DNA of 54,887 bases from Planococcus koreensis (GTDB taxonomy: Bacteria; Bacillota; Bacilli; Bacillales_A; Planococcaceae). The stretch is from the NCBI RefSeq assembly GCF_004761975.1, contig NZ_RQII01000037.1, positions 1 to 54,887 of the forward strand, given 5' to 3'. The translations under genes and the position numbers were made by a program. Within the stretch, counting starts at the first letter, position 1. The number at the start of each line of letters is the position of its first letter. The notes below the pieces were generated by a model. It was not told the DNA's origin. It made no database searches and saw only the letters and a list, made by a program, of their open reading frames with translations. Positions 17,357 through 26,299 of the stretch are shown here, in pieces.

Positions 17357-17530
17357 ATGGCATTTCTGGACAAGCTGAACGCATTGAAAGACAAATCGAT
17401 TGAAAAAGGCAAGGCGCATTGGGAAGAAAACAAAGACGACTACAAAGAAAAAGCATCGACGTACAAAGACAAAGCCATGGTCATGAAAGATGACGTCGCG
17501 AATAAAATCAAAGATAGAAACAAAAAATAA
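17357..17530 (+). CDS. small highly charged hydrophilic protein (57 aa)
   Basis: A 57-residue Lys/Glu/Asp-rich helical protein (MAFLDKLNALKDKSIEKGK ... NKIKDRNKK) with no hydrophobic core. Composition recalls small stress-induced hydrophilic proteins, but I do not recognise the family. ATG 17357 is chosen over 17348 because GGAAGGA directly abuts the latter. A strong terminator follows. Confidence 0.65.
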   Translation: MAFLDKLNALKDKSIEKGKAHWEENKDDYKEKASTYKDKAMVMKDDVANKIKDRNKK

Positions 17531-17544
17531 AATTTTCATCACAG

Positions 17545-17573
17545 CCACACCGGCAAGCCAGGTGTGGTTTTTT
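17545..17573 (+). terminator. rho-independent terminator
   Basis: CCACACC pairs with GGTGTGG around GGCAAGCCA, followed by TTTTTT. Confidence 0.85.
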
Positions 17574-17618
17574 GCCTTCAAATAGCTTAAAATTGAGAGT
17601 GAAGTAAGGGGGATGGAC

Positions 17619-19268
17619 ATGAAGCTGAACAATTTGAAGGCGTACGTGCCAGCTAAGCTGTACACGCGCGGCGTGGATTATTTTAAACAAGGGCATGTCA
17701 AAGATTTGACGGAAGATGCACCGAACCGCTGGCATGCGCTTGTAGCGGGAACGACGGACTACGACGTGGCCGTGAACCTGAAAAAAGACGGGAATCTGTC
17801 ATCGACTTACTGCACATGCCCGTTCGAATCGGATTCGCTGTGCAAGCATGAAGTGGCGGTGTGCCTGGCGATTGAAGCTTATAAGAAAGAACATCCTGGA
17901 AATAAGCCGGATGTGCTGACCCGTCTAAAAGCGCTGAAAAAAGCGGAGCTGCTGGAAATTTTTGAAGAGCTGCTGCAGCGGCAGCCGGCGGTGAACCAAT
18001 ATTTAGCGGACAAGTTCTCAGCTCCAATCGTAATGGATGAAATTGCCGCTCGCCACATCATCCAAAAATCAGTCAACCGTACAGAACGCAGCGGCTTTAT
18101 CGAATGGGACCGCACCCATGACGCAATCGAAGGAGCGCTGGAAGTCCAAGAATACTTGAGCACGCTAATCCCGATGAAAGACGGCGAAACGATGCTTACC
18201 CTTCATTTGATTGTCATTGCTGAATGCACCGAGATGCTCGAAATTGCCGATGATTCATCGGGGATAATCGGATCCGTCATCAACGAAAGTTTAGTGGAGA
18301 TCCATGACATCATGGATAAATGGCAAGATGGCCTCGATGCGGCAAAGGTCGATTGGACGCTCGGGCTATTGTATCCGCATATTCTTTTTGCGATTGGCCA
18401 AGACATGACAGACGCTGCAACAGAACTTGCCGGATCGCTCCTGCAATGGGCCGACCAGGGCGATTACGCTAATAAAATCTACGGGTTTATTGATAAGGTC
18501 ATTGCCAGCGAAGAAATGCAAAATCGGAAATCCGACTACACAGAAGAACAATTCCGGACGTATCAGCTGGCGATTTTGCAGCAGCAAGGAGACCGCGATG
18601 CGGTTGAAGCGTTCTATGCCAAGCATCACAGCTACTCAAATATCCGCAGATCCCAAATCGTCCAAGCTCTGGTTGCAGGAGAATTCGAAAAAGTAGTTCA
18701 CTTGTGCAAGGTGTCGGAACAAATCGATTCCGAGCTTCGCGGCTTGGTGAGGGACTGGAAAAAGCTGCGCTTCGAGGCTTACGAAGGCATGCGGAATAAA
18801 CCCGGCATGATCGAACTCGCTTATGAGTTCGCAGCCGGGGGAGACGAAGCGTATTACACCAAGCTGAAAAACCTGGTGAGCGCTGAACAATGGCCAGCGA
18901 TGCTGGAGGAGTTGCTTGAAAAGCTTAAGAACAACGGCTGGGACAAATCCCTTTACCTCAAGATTCTGATTGACGAAAAAAGGGACGAAGACTTGCTGGA
19001 CTATTGCCGCGCCAATCTTTCCGAAATCGAAAAACTGTATCCACATTTGCTGAAAGAGTATCCGCACGAAGTGAATGAAATCTTCACTTCGTATATCTAC
19101 AAATTGATTGCATCCGCATCTAACCGAAAAAGCTATTACACCGCCTGCACCAAAATCCGGATTTTCCAAAAAGCAGCAGGCAAAGAAGCGGCGGATGTAC
19201 TGATCGACGAAGTGAAATTCATGTACCCGAAACGGAAGGCATTGCTGGATGAGTTGGCGAAACTATAA
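17619..19268 (+). CDS. SWIM zinc-finger family protein
   Basis: A 549-residue protein with a SWIM zinc finger near the N-terminus: Cys65-x-Cys67-x7-Cys75-x-His77 (CTCPFESDSLCKH), preceded by the usual Y-x-RG-x-DYF motif. The remainder is alpha-helical, rich in Leu/Glu/Lys and probably repeat-like, as in other large SWIM proteins of Bacillota. It may bind nucleic acid or protein; the role is unknown. ATG 17619 is used because TAAGGGGG abuts the earlier ATG at 17613. Confidence 0.85.
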   Translation: MKLNNLKAYVPAKLYTRGVDYFKQGHVKDLTEDAPNRWHALVAGTTDYDVAVNLKKDGNLSSTYCTCPFESDSLCKHEVAVCLAIEAYKKEHPGNKPDVLTRLKALKKAELLEIFEELLQRQPAVNQYLADKFSAPIVMDEIAARHIIQKSVNRTERSGFIEWDRTHDAIEGALEVQEYLSTLIPMKDGETMLTLHLIVIAECTEMLEIADDSSGIIGSVINESLVEIHDIMDKWQDGLDAAKVDWTLGLLYPHILFAIGQDMTDAATELAGSLLQWADQGDYANKIYGFIDKVIASEEMQNRKSDYTEEQFRTYQLAILQQQGDRDAVEAFYAKHHSYSNIRRSQIVQALVAGEFEKVVHLCKVSEQIDSELRGLVRDWKKLRFEAYEGMRNKPGMIELAYEFAAGGDEAYYTKLKNLVSAEQWPAMLEELLEKLKNNGWDKSLYLKILIDEKRDEDLLDYCRANLSEIEKLYPHLLKEYPHEVNEIFTSYIYKLIASASNRKSYYTACTKIRIFQKAAGKEAADVLIDEVKFMYPKRKALLDELAKL

Positions 19269-19318
19269 TAGTCTCATTGTTTTCTGAAAAACAAACTAGA
19301 TTTAAAGGCGGGGAAGTT

Positions 19319-19468
19319 ATGGATGTCGGACTAACTGGTTTTATCGGAATGTTATTATTTGTTGCGGTGTTACTTGCCATTCGGTGGATCCGGGTAATTA
19401 AAATCAACTCAACTAAACAAGTCGAACAAAATGAAGAAATTATCAACTTACTCAGAAGACAGCAATAG
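19319..19468 (+). CDS. small single-pass membrane protein (49 aa)
   Basis: A 49-residue protein with one transmembrane helix (GFIGMLLFVAVLLAIRWI) and a charged cytoplasmic tail ending EEIINLLRRQQ. GGCGGGGAAG precedes ATG 19319. It resembles small YrzO/DUF4083-like membrane peptides in layout, but I make no firm assignment. Confidence 0.6.
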   Translation: MDVGLTGFIGMLLFVAVLLAIRWIRVIKINSTKQVEQNEEIINLLRRQQ

Positions 19469-19486
19469 ACAACGCGGTTCACCTGC

Positions 19487-19963
19487 CTACTTTTCAACAA
19501 ACCGGGCAAGATTCGCCAGCGTGGAATTCAGCCCGTCATCATGATCTTCTTTCCGGATTCCTTCTGGCACCCGTTCATTCACAATCGTCACCTTGGTGCC
19601 CGCCGCAACAGCTTCCAAAAACCAGGTCTGCACCATCTCACCGGAAAACGCAGGATCTTCCGAATCGAATTCACCGACCAGGACAATCTTGGTGTCAGGA
19701 ACCAGTTCCAGAAACCGGCCTTTTGAGACGTCGGTGTTGTCCGAAGTTTTTCCTGGATTTGAGTGGTCGACTTCATATGTCAGAGTTAATTGATATGAAC
19801 CGCCTGCGCGCGCATCAAAGAAATCGATGTGGGCTGACATGCCTTGGGGCGGCAGCCACAAAACCAAAGATTCCGGATTTACAAAAGCCTCATAGATGGC
19901 TTGCCGTGGAGCTGCAATTACTCGTGACGCTGAATCGATGCGATAACTTGAAGGACCTTTCAT
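19487..19963 (-). CDS. SRPBCC (AHSA1-like) domain protein
   Basis: A 158-residue START/Bet v1-fold protein. SRVIAAPRQAIYEAFVNPES, LVLWLPPQGM and the late TKVTIVNERVPEGIRKEDHD match the AHSA1/SRPBCC family, which bind hydrophobic ligands or act as Hsp90 co-chaperone-like proteins. No partner regulator is adjacent. GGAGGTTTTC precedes the start on the minus strand. Confidence 0.85.
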   Translation of the reverse strand: MKGPSSYRIDSASRVIAAPRQAIYEAFVNPESLVLWLPPQGMSAHIDFFDARAGGSYQLTLTYEVDHSNPGKTSDNTDVSKGRFLELVPDTKIVLVGEFDSEDPAFSGEMVQTWFLEAVAAGTKVTIVNERVPEGIRKEDHDDGLNSTLANLARFVEK

Positions 19964-20273
19964 GAATGAAAACCTCCTATATAAATTGATTTGATGTTTT
20001 TAATAATCTATACCCCATGCCCTGAGCGGCCGAAGCGATCTTCAACAAAAATTCTTTTTGCACTTTTATTCTTATTTTATTCGCATCCTCTGTCGTTATC
20101 AATTCTCTATCTTCTACCAATAGTATATAATTACTGTACAAATGCTATACGAGTAAAGTTTCGGTCGCTCTGTGTAAGGGGAATGGAAAGAAACATGATG
20201 CATGCAACAGAGCTGGTTTGCGTCTCCTGAAATGGGTCAGATTAGATAAAAATGAAAGAAGGATGATACCGCT
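19964..20273. other. intergenic region before crtP
   Basis: About 310 bases with divergent promoters for the SRPBCC gene and crtP. It contains a possible general-stress promoter. A short frame at 19991-20230 lacks a ribosome-binding site and is not credible. Confidence 0.5.
20158..20184 (+). promoter_or_regulatory. possible sigma-B-type promoter of crtP
   Basis: GTTTCG, 15 bases, GGGAAT resembles the sigma-B pattern GTTTAA-N12-15-GGGTAT, 90 bases upstream of crtP. Two mismatches make it tentative. Confidence 0.35.
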
Positions 20274-21782
20274 ATGATGAATCCGAAAAAATCCGTAATC
20301 GTAATCGGCGGCGGCCTTGGCGGCATATCTGCCGCAATTTCACTCGCACAAAAAGGCTACGCCGTTTCGTTATATGAAAAAAATGATCATGTCGGCGGGA
20401 AAGTGAACCGCCTGGAACAGGATGGTTTCGGCTTCGATCTCGGACCGTCCATTTTAACGATGCCGCATATTTTCGATAAATTGTTCCAAGGAAGCGGCAA
20501 GCGGATGGAGGATTACGTGCCCATCAAGCGCCTTGAGCGGGAATGGCGTTCATTCTTCCCGGATGGCACAGTTCTGGATTTGTACCATGACCTGCGCTTG
20601 ATGGAGCGGGCGAATCCGGCACTTTCCAAAAAGGACATGAAAGAGTATTACGCGCTGCTCAAATATGCGCAGCGGATTTACAAAACGACGGAGCATAGCT
20701 ATTTGAAAGAAGGCTTCGAGTCGCCGCAAGAAGCGGTTGCGCAAAACGGCATCCTTGCAACATTGACCGGCTTCGATTTGACGTCGACGATGTACAGCGC
20801 CATCTCTAAACGCATCAGCAACCCGCATTTGCGCGATATGCTTGCCTATTACGTCAAATACGTCGGGTCGTCGCCTTACAGCGCGCCTGCGGTTCTCAAT
20901 ATGATGATTTACATGCAGCATGCACAAGGTTGCTGGTACGTGGAAGGCGGCACGCATAAATTGGCGGAAGGCTTGACGCGCCTGGCAAAAGAGGCGGGCG
21001 TTCAAATCCATACGGGAATGGGCGTGAAACGTGCACACGTCAATGAAAAAACGCAGCAGCTCGAGGCGATTGAACTGGAAGACGGTACCGTCAAGAAGGC
21101 CGATTATTATGTCTCGAACATGGAAGTCATTCCGTTTTATAAAAAAATGGTCGATGCGGACGAGAAGTTTGTCACCAAGCTAGTGAAAAAATACGAACCG
21201 TCGAGTTCCGGCCTCGTGCTGCACTTGGGGGTCAAAAAAACCTATCCATTCCTGAATCACCACAATTTCTTCTTTTCGGAGAATTTGCATGAACAGATGG
21301 ATAAGGTTTTCGAGAAACACGAACTGCCGGACGATCCGACGATTTACCTCGTCAATGTCAACAAAACCGATCCATCGCAAGCACCGGCCGGGCATGAAAA
21401 CATCAAAATCCTGCCGCATATCCCGTATATCCAAGACAAGCCGTTTACGCCGGAGCAATACCGGGAGTTTGAAGAACGCGTCCTCGATAAACTCGAGCGC
21501 ATGGGCTTGGAAGGCTTGCGCGAGAACATTGTGACACGCGATGTCTGGACGCCGCATGACATCGAACGCACTTACGGATCCGACCGCGGTGCGATTTATG
21601 GAACCGTTTCTGATAAAAAAAGGAATGGCGGCTTCAAGCACAAAAAGCAAAGTGAACTATACGACAATCTGTATTTCGTTGGCGGCACCGTCAATCCAGG
21701 CGGCGGCATGCCGATGGTGACGCTCAGCGGCCAGCAAGTAAGCGACAAAATCGTGAAGCGCGATCTTGAACGAAAGCGGTAA
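20274..21782 (+). CDS. crtP: 4,4'-diaponeurosporene oxygenase (carotenoid biosynthesis)
   Basis: A 502-residue FAD-dependent enzyme of the phytoene desaturase superfamily. The N-terminal GGGLGGISAA binds FAD; FGFDLGPSILTMP, YYVKYVGSSPYSAPAVL, WYVEGGTHKLA, HHNFFFSENLH and the C-terminal YFVGGTVNPGGGMPMVTLSG closely match staphylococcal CrtP (CrtNb) rather than the desaturase CrtN. It oxidises the terminal methyl of C30 carotenoids to an aldehyde, at the membrane. No other crt gene is in this window, so the rest of the pathway must be elsewhere. The start is ATGATG at 20274, after GAAGGATGA. Confidence 0.88.
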   Translation: MMNPKKSVIVIGGGLGGISAAISLAQKGYAVSLYEKNDHVGGKVNRLEQDGFGFDLGPSILTMPHIFDKLFQGSGKRMEDYVPIKRLEREWRSFFPDGTVLDLYHDLRLMERANPALSKKDMKEYYALLKYAQRIYKTTEHSYLKEGFESPQEAVAQNGILATLTGFDLTSTMYSAISKRISNPHLRDMLAYYVKYVGSSPYSAPAVLNMMIYMQHAQGCWYVEGGTHKLAEGLTRLAKEAGVQIHTGMGVKRAHVNEKTQQLEAIELEDGTVKKADYYVSNMEVIPFYKKMVDADEKFVTKLVKKYEPSSSGLVLHLGVKKTYPFLNHHNFFFSENLHEQMDKVFEKHELPDDPTIYLVNVNKTDPSQAPAGHENIKILPHIPYIQDKPFTPEQYREFEERVLDKLERMGLEGLRENIVTRDVWTPHDIERTYGSDRGAIYGTVSDKKRNGGFKHKKQSELYDNLYFVGGTVNPGGGMPMVTLSGQQVSDKIVKRDLERKR

Positions 21783-21810
21783 AAAAATTAAATACTAAGT
21801 AAGAATGAAA

Positions 21811-21846
21811 AGACGCACTCCGCTGTTGGCGAGTGCGTCTTTTTGT
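21811..21846 (+). terminator. terminator of crtP
   Basis: AAGACGCACTC pairs with GAGTGCGTCTT around a short loop, followed by a T run. Confidence 0.9.
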
Positions 21847-21929
21847 GTTCCTAATTAATAATCACCCTTTGCATTCCACTGAACTTGGATTCAATTAAAT
21901 AAATAATTAAAATATTCTTTCAATGTCTA

Positions 21930-21958
21930 TTGATTTCTGTTGAAAGCGCTTTTATAAT
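21930..21958 (+). promoter_or_regulatory. sigma-A promoter of the PTS operon overlapped by a cre site
   Basis: TTGATT (21930-21935), 17 bases, TATAAT (21953-21958). Between them and into the -10 lies TGAAAGCGCTTTTA (21941-21954), 13 of 14 matches to the CcpA cre consensus. Binding of CcpA here would block the promoter when preferred sugars are present. Confidence 0.8.
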
Positions 21959-21967
21959 GTAGCTAAT

Positions 21968-21998
21968 AACATTTGTAATGATATCGAACATATGTAAA
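21968..21998 (+). promoter_or_regulatory. two operator half-sites downstream of the PTS promoter
   Basis: AACATTTGTAAT (21968-21979) and AACATATGTAAA (21987-21998) are direct repeats 19 bases apart, starting just beyond the expected transcription start. The same 12-mer forms both arms of the palindrome at 26300-26332, in front of the dehydrogenase-complex operon. Probable binding site of the SorC-family regulator encoded at 31300. Confidence 0.65.
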
Positions 21999-22018
21999 GA
22001 AGAGTGGAGGGGATTTAC

Positions 22019-22405
22019 TTGTGGGGGTGGTTTATCGCTGCGTTTGCCGGTATATGGTTGCTTCAAATCGCCATGACGAAAGTTCAATTGAAAAATTACC
22101 AGGGAACCCTTAAAAAAATGAGTGCCAGGCCTTCAGGATATTTAGGCGTAGGCATACAGAAGCAAAAGTTTGGAATAGGGGTTATTTCAATTATGGTAAC
22201 CGATAAGGAGGGGAACGTAGTCGAAAGCCGATTAATGAAAGGCGTGACAGTGTTTAGCCGGTTTGAACCGTTCACGGAGTACGACGGGCTGAATATAGAG
22301 CAATTGAAAGAAACCCTTAATCAGGATCTTGTTGGCCAGGCTTTTAGAATGGCCATTGCAAAAATTGAAACACAAATGAACAAGCAAACAAATCTGGCGG
22401 TATAA
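22019..22405 (+). CDS. gutM: GutM, glucitol operon activator-like membrane protein
   Basis: A 128-residue protein with one N-terminal membrane helix (WGWFIAAFAGIWLLQIAM) and the GutM body: VQLKNYQGTLKKMSARPSGY, LGVGIQKQKFGIGVISIMV and the closing QAFRMAIAKIETQM. GutM is an accessory activator of glucitol PTS operons. TTG 22019 is chosen because TGGAGGGG lies just upstream and covers the alternative GTG at 22004. It is first of at least five genes in the operon, 12 bases before srlA. Confidence 0.85.
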   Translation: MWGWFIAAFAGIWLLQIAMTKVQLKNYQGTLKKMSARPSGYLGVGIQKQKFGIGVISIMVTDKEGNVVESRLMKGVTVFSRFEPFTEYDGLNIEQLKETLNQDLVGQAFRMAIAKIETQMNKQTNLAV

Positions 22406-22417
22406 GGAGGAAAAAAG

Positions 22418-22945
22418 ATGGATTTTTTAGTTAGGCTCGCAGAAGGCTTTATCGGAATGTTCCAAGCAGGTGCTGATACATTTACAGGTCTAGTTACAGG
22501 AATCATTCCGCTGTTGATTGTCTTAATCACAGCCATTAATGCTTTAATCCGGTTAATCGGGGAAGAACGGATTAACAATCTTGCACGGAAAAGTACAAAA
22601 AATATTATTCTGCGCTATACGATTTTCCCGGTATTGGCAGTATTCTTTTTAACGAATCCAATGGCGTATACTTTCGGGAAGTTTCTTCCTGAAAAGCAAA
22701 AACCTGCTTTTTATGATTCAGCTGTATCATTCGTCCATCCGATCACAGGATTATTCCCGCATGCCAATCCGGCTGAATTATTCGTGTACCTGGGAATTGC
22801 TGCCGGAATTACAGAATTAGGGTTATCACTCGGGCCATTAGCAATTCGCTTCTTTTTAGTAGGTGTGATTGTCATATTAATCCGCGGCATCGTAACTGAA
22901 ATCATTACAGTCCGCATGATGAAAGCAAAAGGAATGGAAGTCTAA
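22418..22945 (+). CDS. srlA: PTS glucitol/sorbitol-family transporter, IIC component
   Basis: A 175-residue integral membrane component with about four or five helices. The start MDFLVRLAEGFIGMFQAGAD, then GEERINNLARKSTKNIILRY and FGKFLPEKQKPAFYDSAVSF, are characteristic of the glucitol IIC2/SrlA family. With SrlE and SrlB it forms the permease. AAGGAGG precedes it. Family assignment is firm, but the true substrate need not be sorbitol. Confidence 0.9.
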   Translation: MDFLVRLAEGFIGMFQAGADTFTGLVTGIIPLLIVLITAINALIRLIGEERINNLARKSTKNIILRYTIFPVLAVFFLTNPMAYTFGKFLPEKQKPAFYDSAVSFVHPITGLFPHANPAELFVYLGIAAGITELGLSLGPLAIRFFLVGVIVILIRGIVTEIITVRMMKAKGMEV

Positions 22946-22985
22946 CAGTCTATAGATATGCCCATTTGAAAAGGAGGCAGGGAGA

Positions 22986-24035
22986 ATGACAGAAACTCAG
23001 GCACCATCAAACTTTAAAGCGATTTCCGTTACCAAAGGACGCGGAGGCTGGGGCGGCCCGCTCACGATTCGGCCAAACGAAAATAGAAGATATATTGTAT
23101 CTGTTACAGGAGGCGGGATTCATCCAGTTGCTGAAGAAATTGCACGCCTGACAGGCGCAGAAGCCGTTGATGGATTTAAATCTTCATATGATAAAGAAAC
23201 AATGGCTTGTGTCGTTATCGACTGTGGGGGAACGGCGCGCTGTGGAGTTTATCCAAAGATGAATATTTTAACAATCAATGTAAACCCTACATCTCCATCA
23301 GGACCATTGATGAAATTTATTAATGAAGAAAATTTTGTTTCAGGTGTTACAGTTTCAGACATCAGTCCTGCAGCTGCATTTTATGAGGATCAGGATGAAG
23401 TCCAGGCTGCTGTCGACAAAGTGGAAGCACCAGCAGCACGCATGACACCTCAAGAATTGAAAGAAGAAGCAAAACGGAAAGCGGCAGAAAATTATCAACA
23501 GCCGAAAAAAATGAATATTGTAGAACGAGTCGGCCGTGGAGCAGGAAAAGTGGTAGGGGTTCTTTATCAGGCTGGCCGTGAAACGATTGATCAAGTTCTT
23601 AAAAATATCTTGCCATTTATGGCATTTGTCAGTATGTTAATCGGAATTATCACCTTCACAGGAATCGGTGACATTATTGCAAACTTCGTTACACCGCTTG
23701 CTGGAAACTTTGTCGGATTGCTAATTCTTTCCGTCATTTGTGCATTGCCGATTCTGTCGCCGCTTCTTGGGCCAGGAGCAGTTATCGCACAAGTCGTAGG
23801 GGTATTGATCGGTGTAGAAATCGGACGCGGAAATATTCCGCCAGCTCTGGCACTGCCGGCTTTGTTTGCGATTAATCCCCAAGTAGGGGCTGACTTTGTG
23901 CCAGTTGGATTGACGCTCGGAGAAGCTGAACCCGAGACGATCGAAGTCGGTGTGCCTGCTGTATTGATGTCCCGATTGATTACAGGGCCATTGGCAGTGG
24001 TCATTGCATATCTATTCAGTTTTGGGTTGTACTAA
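22986..24035 (+). CDS. srlE: PTS glucitol/sorbitol-family transporter, IIBC component
   Basis: A 349-residue protein. The N-terminal IIB domain (about 1-170) starts with [21 protein letters not shown] and holds [13 protein letters not shown] (Cys75, Cys80, Cys86), the phosphocysteine region. The C-terminal membrane domain has helices from about residue 210 onward, including [20 protein letters not shown] and [28 protein letters not shown] precedes ATG 22986. Phosphate passes from SrlB His to the Cys here and then to the incoming polyol. Confidence 0.92.
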   Translation: MTETQAPSNFKAISVTKGRGGWGGPLTIRPNENRRYIVSVTGGGIHPVAEEIARLTGAEAVDGFKSSYDKETMACVVIDCGGTARCGVYPKMNILTINVNPTSPSGPLMKFINEENFVSGVTVSDISPAAAFYEDQDEVQAAVDKVEAPAARMTPQELKEEAKRKAAENYQQPKKMNIVERVGRGAGKVVGVLYQAGRETIDQVLKNILPFMAFVSMLIGIITFTGIGDIIANFVTPLAGNFVGLLILSVICALPILSPLLGPGAVIAQVVGVLIGVEIGRGNIPPALALPALFAINPQVGADFVPVGLTLGEAEPETIEVGVPAVLMSRLITGPLAVVIAYLFSFGLY

Positions 24036-24050
24036 AAAGGAGGCAGTTAG

Positions 24051-24431
24051 GTGGAGAATATTATGATTAAAAAATATGAAGCTAATATAAAAGAGATTGG
24101 GGAAGAAGTCGGAATTTTTGCTGAGGAAAACATGATGGTCATTTTCAACGATACGGTCCCAGCAGAACTTCGATCATTTGCCGTAATCCACGAAAAAGCA
24201 GATCTTCAACACCAAGTGGAAGTTGGAGATATTCTGGAAATCAACGATGAAAGCTACGAGATTTTATTTGTTGGCAACAAAGTTAATGAAACGCTTAGGG
24301 ATATTGGACATTGCACCATTAGTTTTAGCGGAGAAGTATCGGCGGACCTGCTGCCAGGAACGATGTGTGTAGAAAAGAAAGTGATGCCTGAATTGGCGCT
24401 TGGAGCTGCAATCCGCATTTACAAAGCCTGA
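24051..24431 (+). CDS. srlB: PTS glucitol/sorbitol-family transporter, IIA component
   Basis: A 126-residue cytoplasmic IIA protein. His47 in SFAVIHEK is the probable phosphorylation site; FVGNKVNETLRDIGHCTISF and VMPELALGAAIRIY are family signatures. GTG 24051 follows AAGGAGG with good spacing; ATG 24063 is the alternative. It passes phosphate from HPr to SrlE. Confidence 0.9.
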   Translation: MENIMIKKYEANIKEIGEEVGIFAEENMMVIFNDTVPAELRSFAVIHEKADLQHQVEVGDILEINDESYEILFVGNKVNETLRDIGHCTISFSGEVSADLLPGTMCVEKKVMPELALGAAIRIYKA

Positions 24432-24449
24432 CAAAGAGGAGACTGAGAA

Positions 24450-25775
24450 ATGCTAGGTATAAATAGAAAACTCGAAGAAATGCAAAGAAACGGAATCATA
24501 ATCAAGGTTGGACTTGTAGGTGCAGGGCAAATGGGACGAGGTATGGTTTCCCAGATCGAAAGCATGGCGGGGATGCGTGTGGTCATCACTGCGGATATTC
24601 AAATAGACAATGTCACGAATGCATACCTGAAGGCCGGTGTGGCAGATGCAGACATTGTCCAAACAAATCAGGCCAATGAAGCGGCAGAAGCCATTCAGGG
24701 TGGTAAAGTCGTAGCAACCACAGACGCGCAGCTTGTAACGTCTTTGGCCGATGTCGATGTGGTGGTTGATGCGACCGGAGTGCCAGACATTGGAGCGAAA
24801 ATTGCGTGGGATGCTATTTTAAACAAAAAGCACATTGTCATGCTGAATGTAGAAGCAGATGTCACAATTGGTCCGCTGCTGAAGAAAATGGCAGATGCGA
24901 GCGGCGTCGTCTATACCGGAACGGCAGGAGACGAGCCGGGGGCAATTATGGAATTATACGATTTTGCGGATGCGCTGGGGTTTGAGGTGGTAGCGCTGGG
25001 TAAAGGGAAAAATAATCCCTTAAACTTGGCGGCAAATCCCGATTCTGCAGCGGAAGAAGCCGCTAGAAAAGGGGCGAGCGCAAAAATGTTGGCTTCTTTC
25101 CAGGACGGCACAAAAACAATGGTAGAAATGACGGCAGTGGCCAATGCCACAGGATTTCTTCCGGATAAACCGGGGATGAACGGCTTTGTCAGCGATGTCA
25201 AAGGGCTGCCGGAAATTTTTAAATTGAAAGAAGATGGCGGCCAAGTCAGCAATAAGAAGATTGTTGAATACATCAATGGCGTTGCGCCAGGTGTTTTCGC
25301 GATTGTGGCGTCAGAAAAAGAAGAAGTCAATCATGAAATGCAATATTTGAGCATGGGCGAGGGACCGAACTATGTGCTGTACCGGCCGTATCATTTAACC
25401 AGCCTTGAGACGCCGATTTCCATTGCCAGAGCGTTTATCTATAATGAAGCGACAATCGCTCCCTGGAAAGGGCTTCAGGCTGAAACAGTGGCTGTGGCCA
25501 AGACTGATCTTGAGGAAGGGCAGTTCCTCGACAGCATCGGCGGATTCACCGTTTATGGCAGCATACTTTCTGCAACTGAAGCGAAGGAGGAAAACGCTCT
25601 GCCAATGGGCTTAGTCGACCGCAACGTCCAGCTGAAACGGTCCATTAAAAAAGGTCAGATTATTTCATATGACGACGTTGTCCAAACGAAAGAGTCGACA
25701 ATCTGGCGTCTGCGCCGAATGCAGGATGATACCTTTGCAGTAAAAGAAGAAAAAGCAATTCCGGTTAAAGTTTAG
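24450..25775 (+). CDS. homoserine-dehydrogenase-like oxidoreductase with C-terminal SAF domain (DRL-type)
   Basis: A 441-residue NAD(P)-binding protein. The Rossmann motif is VGLVGAGQMGRG (Gly24, Gly26, Gly29). The central part has VVVDATGVPDIG, NVEADVTIGPLLKK and the conserved GTAGDEPGAIMELYDFADAL, followed by KGKNNPLN. A SAF domain covers about 345-435. This layout is that of COG4091 predicted homoserine dehydrogenases, which include the Brucella DXR-like enzyme (DRL) that interconverts 1-deoxy-D-xylulose 5-phosphate and 2-C-methyl-D-erythritol 4-phosphate. Its place right behind a polyol PTS suggests it oxidises the imported polyol phosphate. DRL membership and substrate are inferences; it may act on another polyol phosphate. 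Confidence 0.8.
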   Translation: MLGINRKLEEMQRNGIIIKVGLVGAGQMGRGMVSQIESMAGMRVVITADIQIDNVTNAYLKAGVADADIVQTNQANEAAEAIQGGKVVATTDAQLVTSLADVDVVVDATGVPDIGAKIAWDAILNKKHIVMLNVEADVTIGPLLKKMADASGVVYTGTAGDEPGAIMELYDFADALGFEVVALGKGKNNPLNLAANPDSAAEEAARKGASAKMLASFQDGTKTMVEMTAVANATGFLPDKPGMNGFVSDVKGLPEIFKLKEDGGQVSNKKIVEYINGVAPGVFAIVASEKEEVNHEMQYLSMGEGPNYVLYRPYHLTSLETPISIARAFIYNEATIAPWKGLQAETVAVAKTDLEEGQFLDSIGGFTVYGSILSATEAKEENALPMGLVDRNVQLKRSIKKGQIISYDDVVQTKESTIWRLRRMQDDTFAVKEEKAIPVKV

Positions 25776-25864
25776 CTTCCAGCAAATAAGCCGCAAATAC
25801 CGGGAAAGAACATTCTGATCACAAATTCCAACTGTTAAATAACTAAGCGAGAAGGTGTTCTGTG

Positions 25865-26209
25865 ATGAAAGTGAAAAAAATGGAAGCAGGACTGTACTGC
25901 CTCGGCTGCAAAGAAGAAGTCAATCACGAAGTAACGTATATCAATGATGACATAAAAAGCATCAGTTGTTTGCAATGCGGCCGGACGAAGGAATTGAAAT
26001 TGGATCTCAAAAAAGAATTCTATAAAGAAATATATGAACGCATATCAACAAAGCCGACACGGATAACAAAAGAATACAAAGAAGACCTGAGCCATTTGCT
26101 GCTATCGCTGCCGGTTCGGGCAATCAGGAAACCGTACGAGCTTTTAAAAGATGTTAATTCTTCCCGGAAAGTGATGCAAACTTATAAATCGAAGAAAAAA
26201 ATAAAATAA
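25865..26209 (+). CDS. small zinc-ribbon protein ('bh protein' family)
   Basis: A 114-residue protein with two Cys pairs at the N-terminus (CLGC ... CLQC), forming a probable zinc ribbon. A basic C-terminal part with FYKEIYERISTKPTRITKEY and DLSHLLLSLPVRAIRKPYE follows. This matches a family annotated only as bh protein in bacilli. ATG 25865 follows GAGAAGGTG. It is 89 bases behind the DRL-type gene and ahead of a terminator, so it may be the last gene of the PTS operon; it has no obvious role in polyol use. Confidence 0.75.
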   Translation: MKVKKMEAGLYCLGCKEEVNHEVTYINDDIKSISCLQCGRTKELKLDLKKEFYKEIYERISTKPTRITKEYKEDLSHLLLSLPVRAIRKPYELLKDVNSSRKVMQTYKSKKKIK

Positions 26210-26224
26210 TCTCTCCTGCTAAAG

Positions 26225-26267
26225 GGTCTGGCTTCTCAACAAAGGAGAGGAGCCAGACTCTTTTTAT
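26225..26267 (+). terminator. terminator of the PTS operon
   Basis: GTCTGGCT with AGCCAGAC forms the stem, extended by TCTC with GAGA and a small bulge, then TTTTTATT. It separates the PTS operon from the dehydrogenase-complex operon. Confidence 0.85.
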
Positions 26268-26269
26268 TC

Positions 26270-26298
26270 TTGACGAATTAACTGAAAAGTCTTATGAT
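26270..26298 (+). promoter_or_regulatory. sigma-A promoter of the dehydrogenase-complex operon
   Basis: TTGACG (26270-26275), 17 bases, TATGAT (26293-26298). It is followed directly by the operator palindrome. Confidence 0.8.
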
Positions 26299-26299
26299 A

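Noticed and set aside
18636-19169. A 177-codon minus-strand frame inside the SWIM gene
   Set aside because: No start signal and no family resemblance; explained by codon bias of the plus-strand gene.
19991-20230. A 79-codon plus-strand frame with a hydrophobic stretch before crtP
   Set aside because: No ribosome-binding site and random-looking C-terminal half; overlaps the crtP promoter region.
20550-21038. A 162-codon minus-strand frame inside crtP
   Set aside because: crtP is certain from close similarity to the staphylococcal protein; the opposite frame is a shadow.
22019-24431. Calling the PTS sorbitol-specific
   Set aside because: The family is glucitol-type, but no sorbitol-6-phosphate dehydrogenase is present and the downstream genes point to another polyol.
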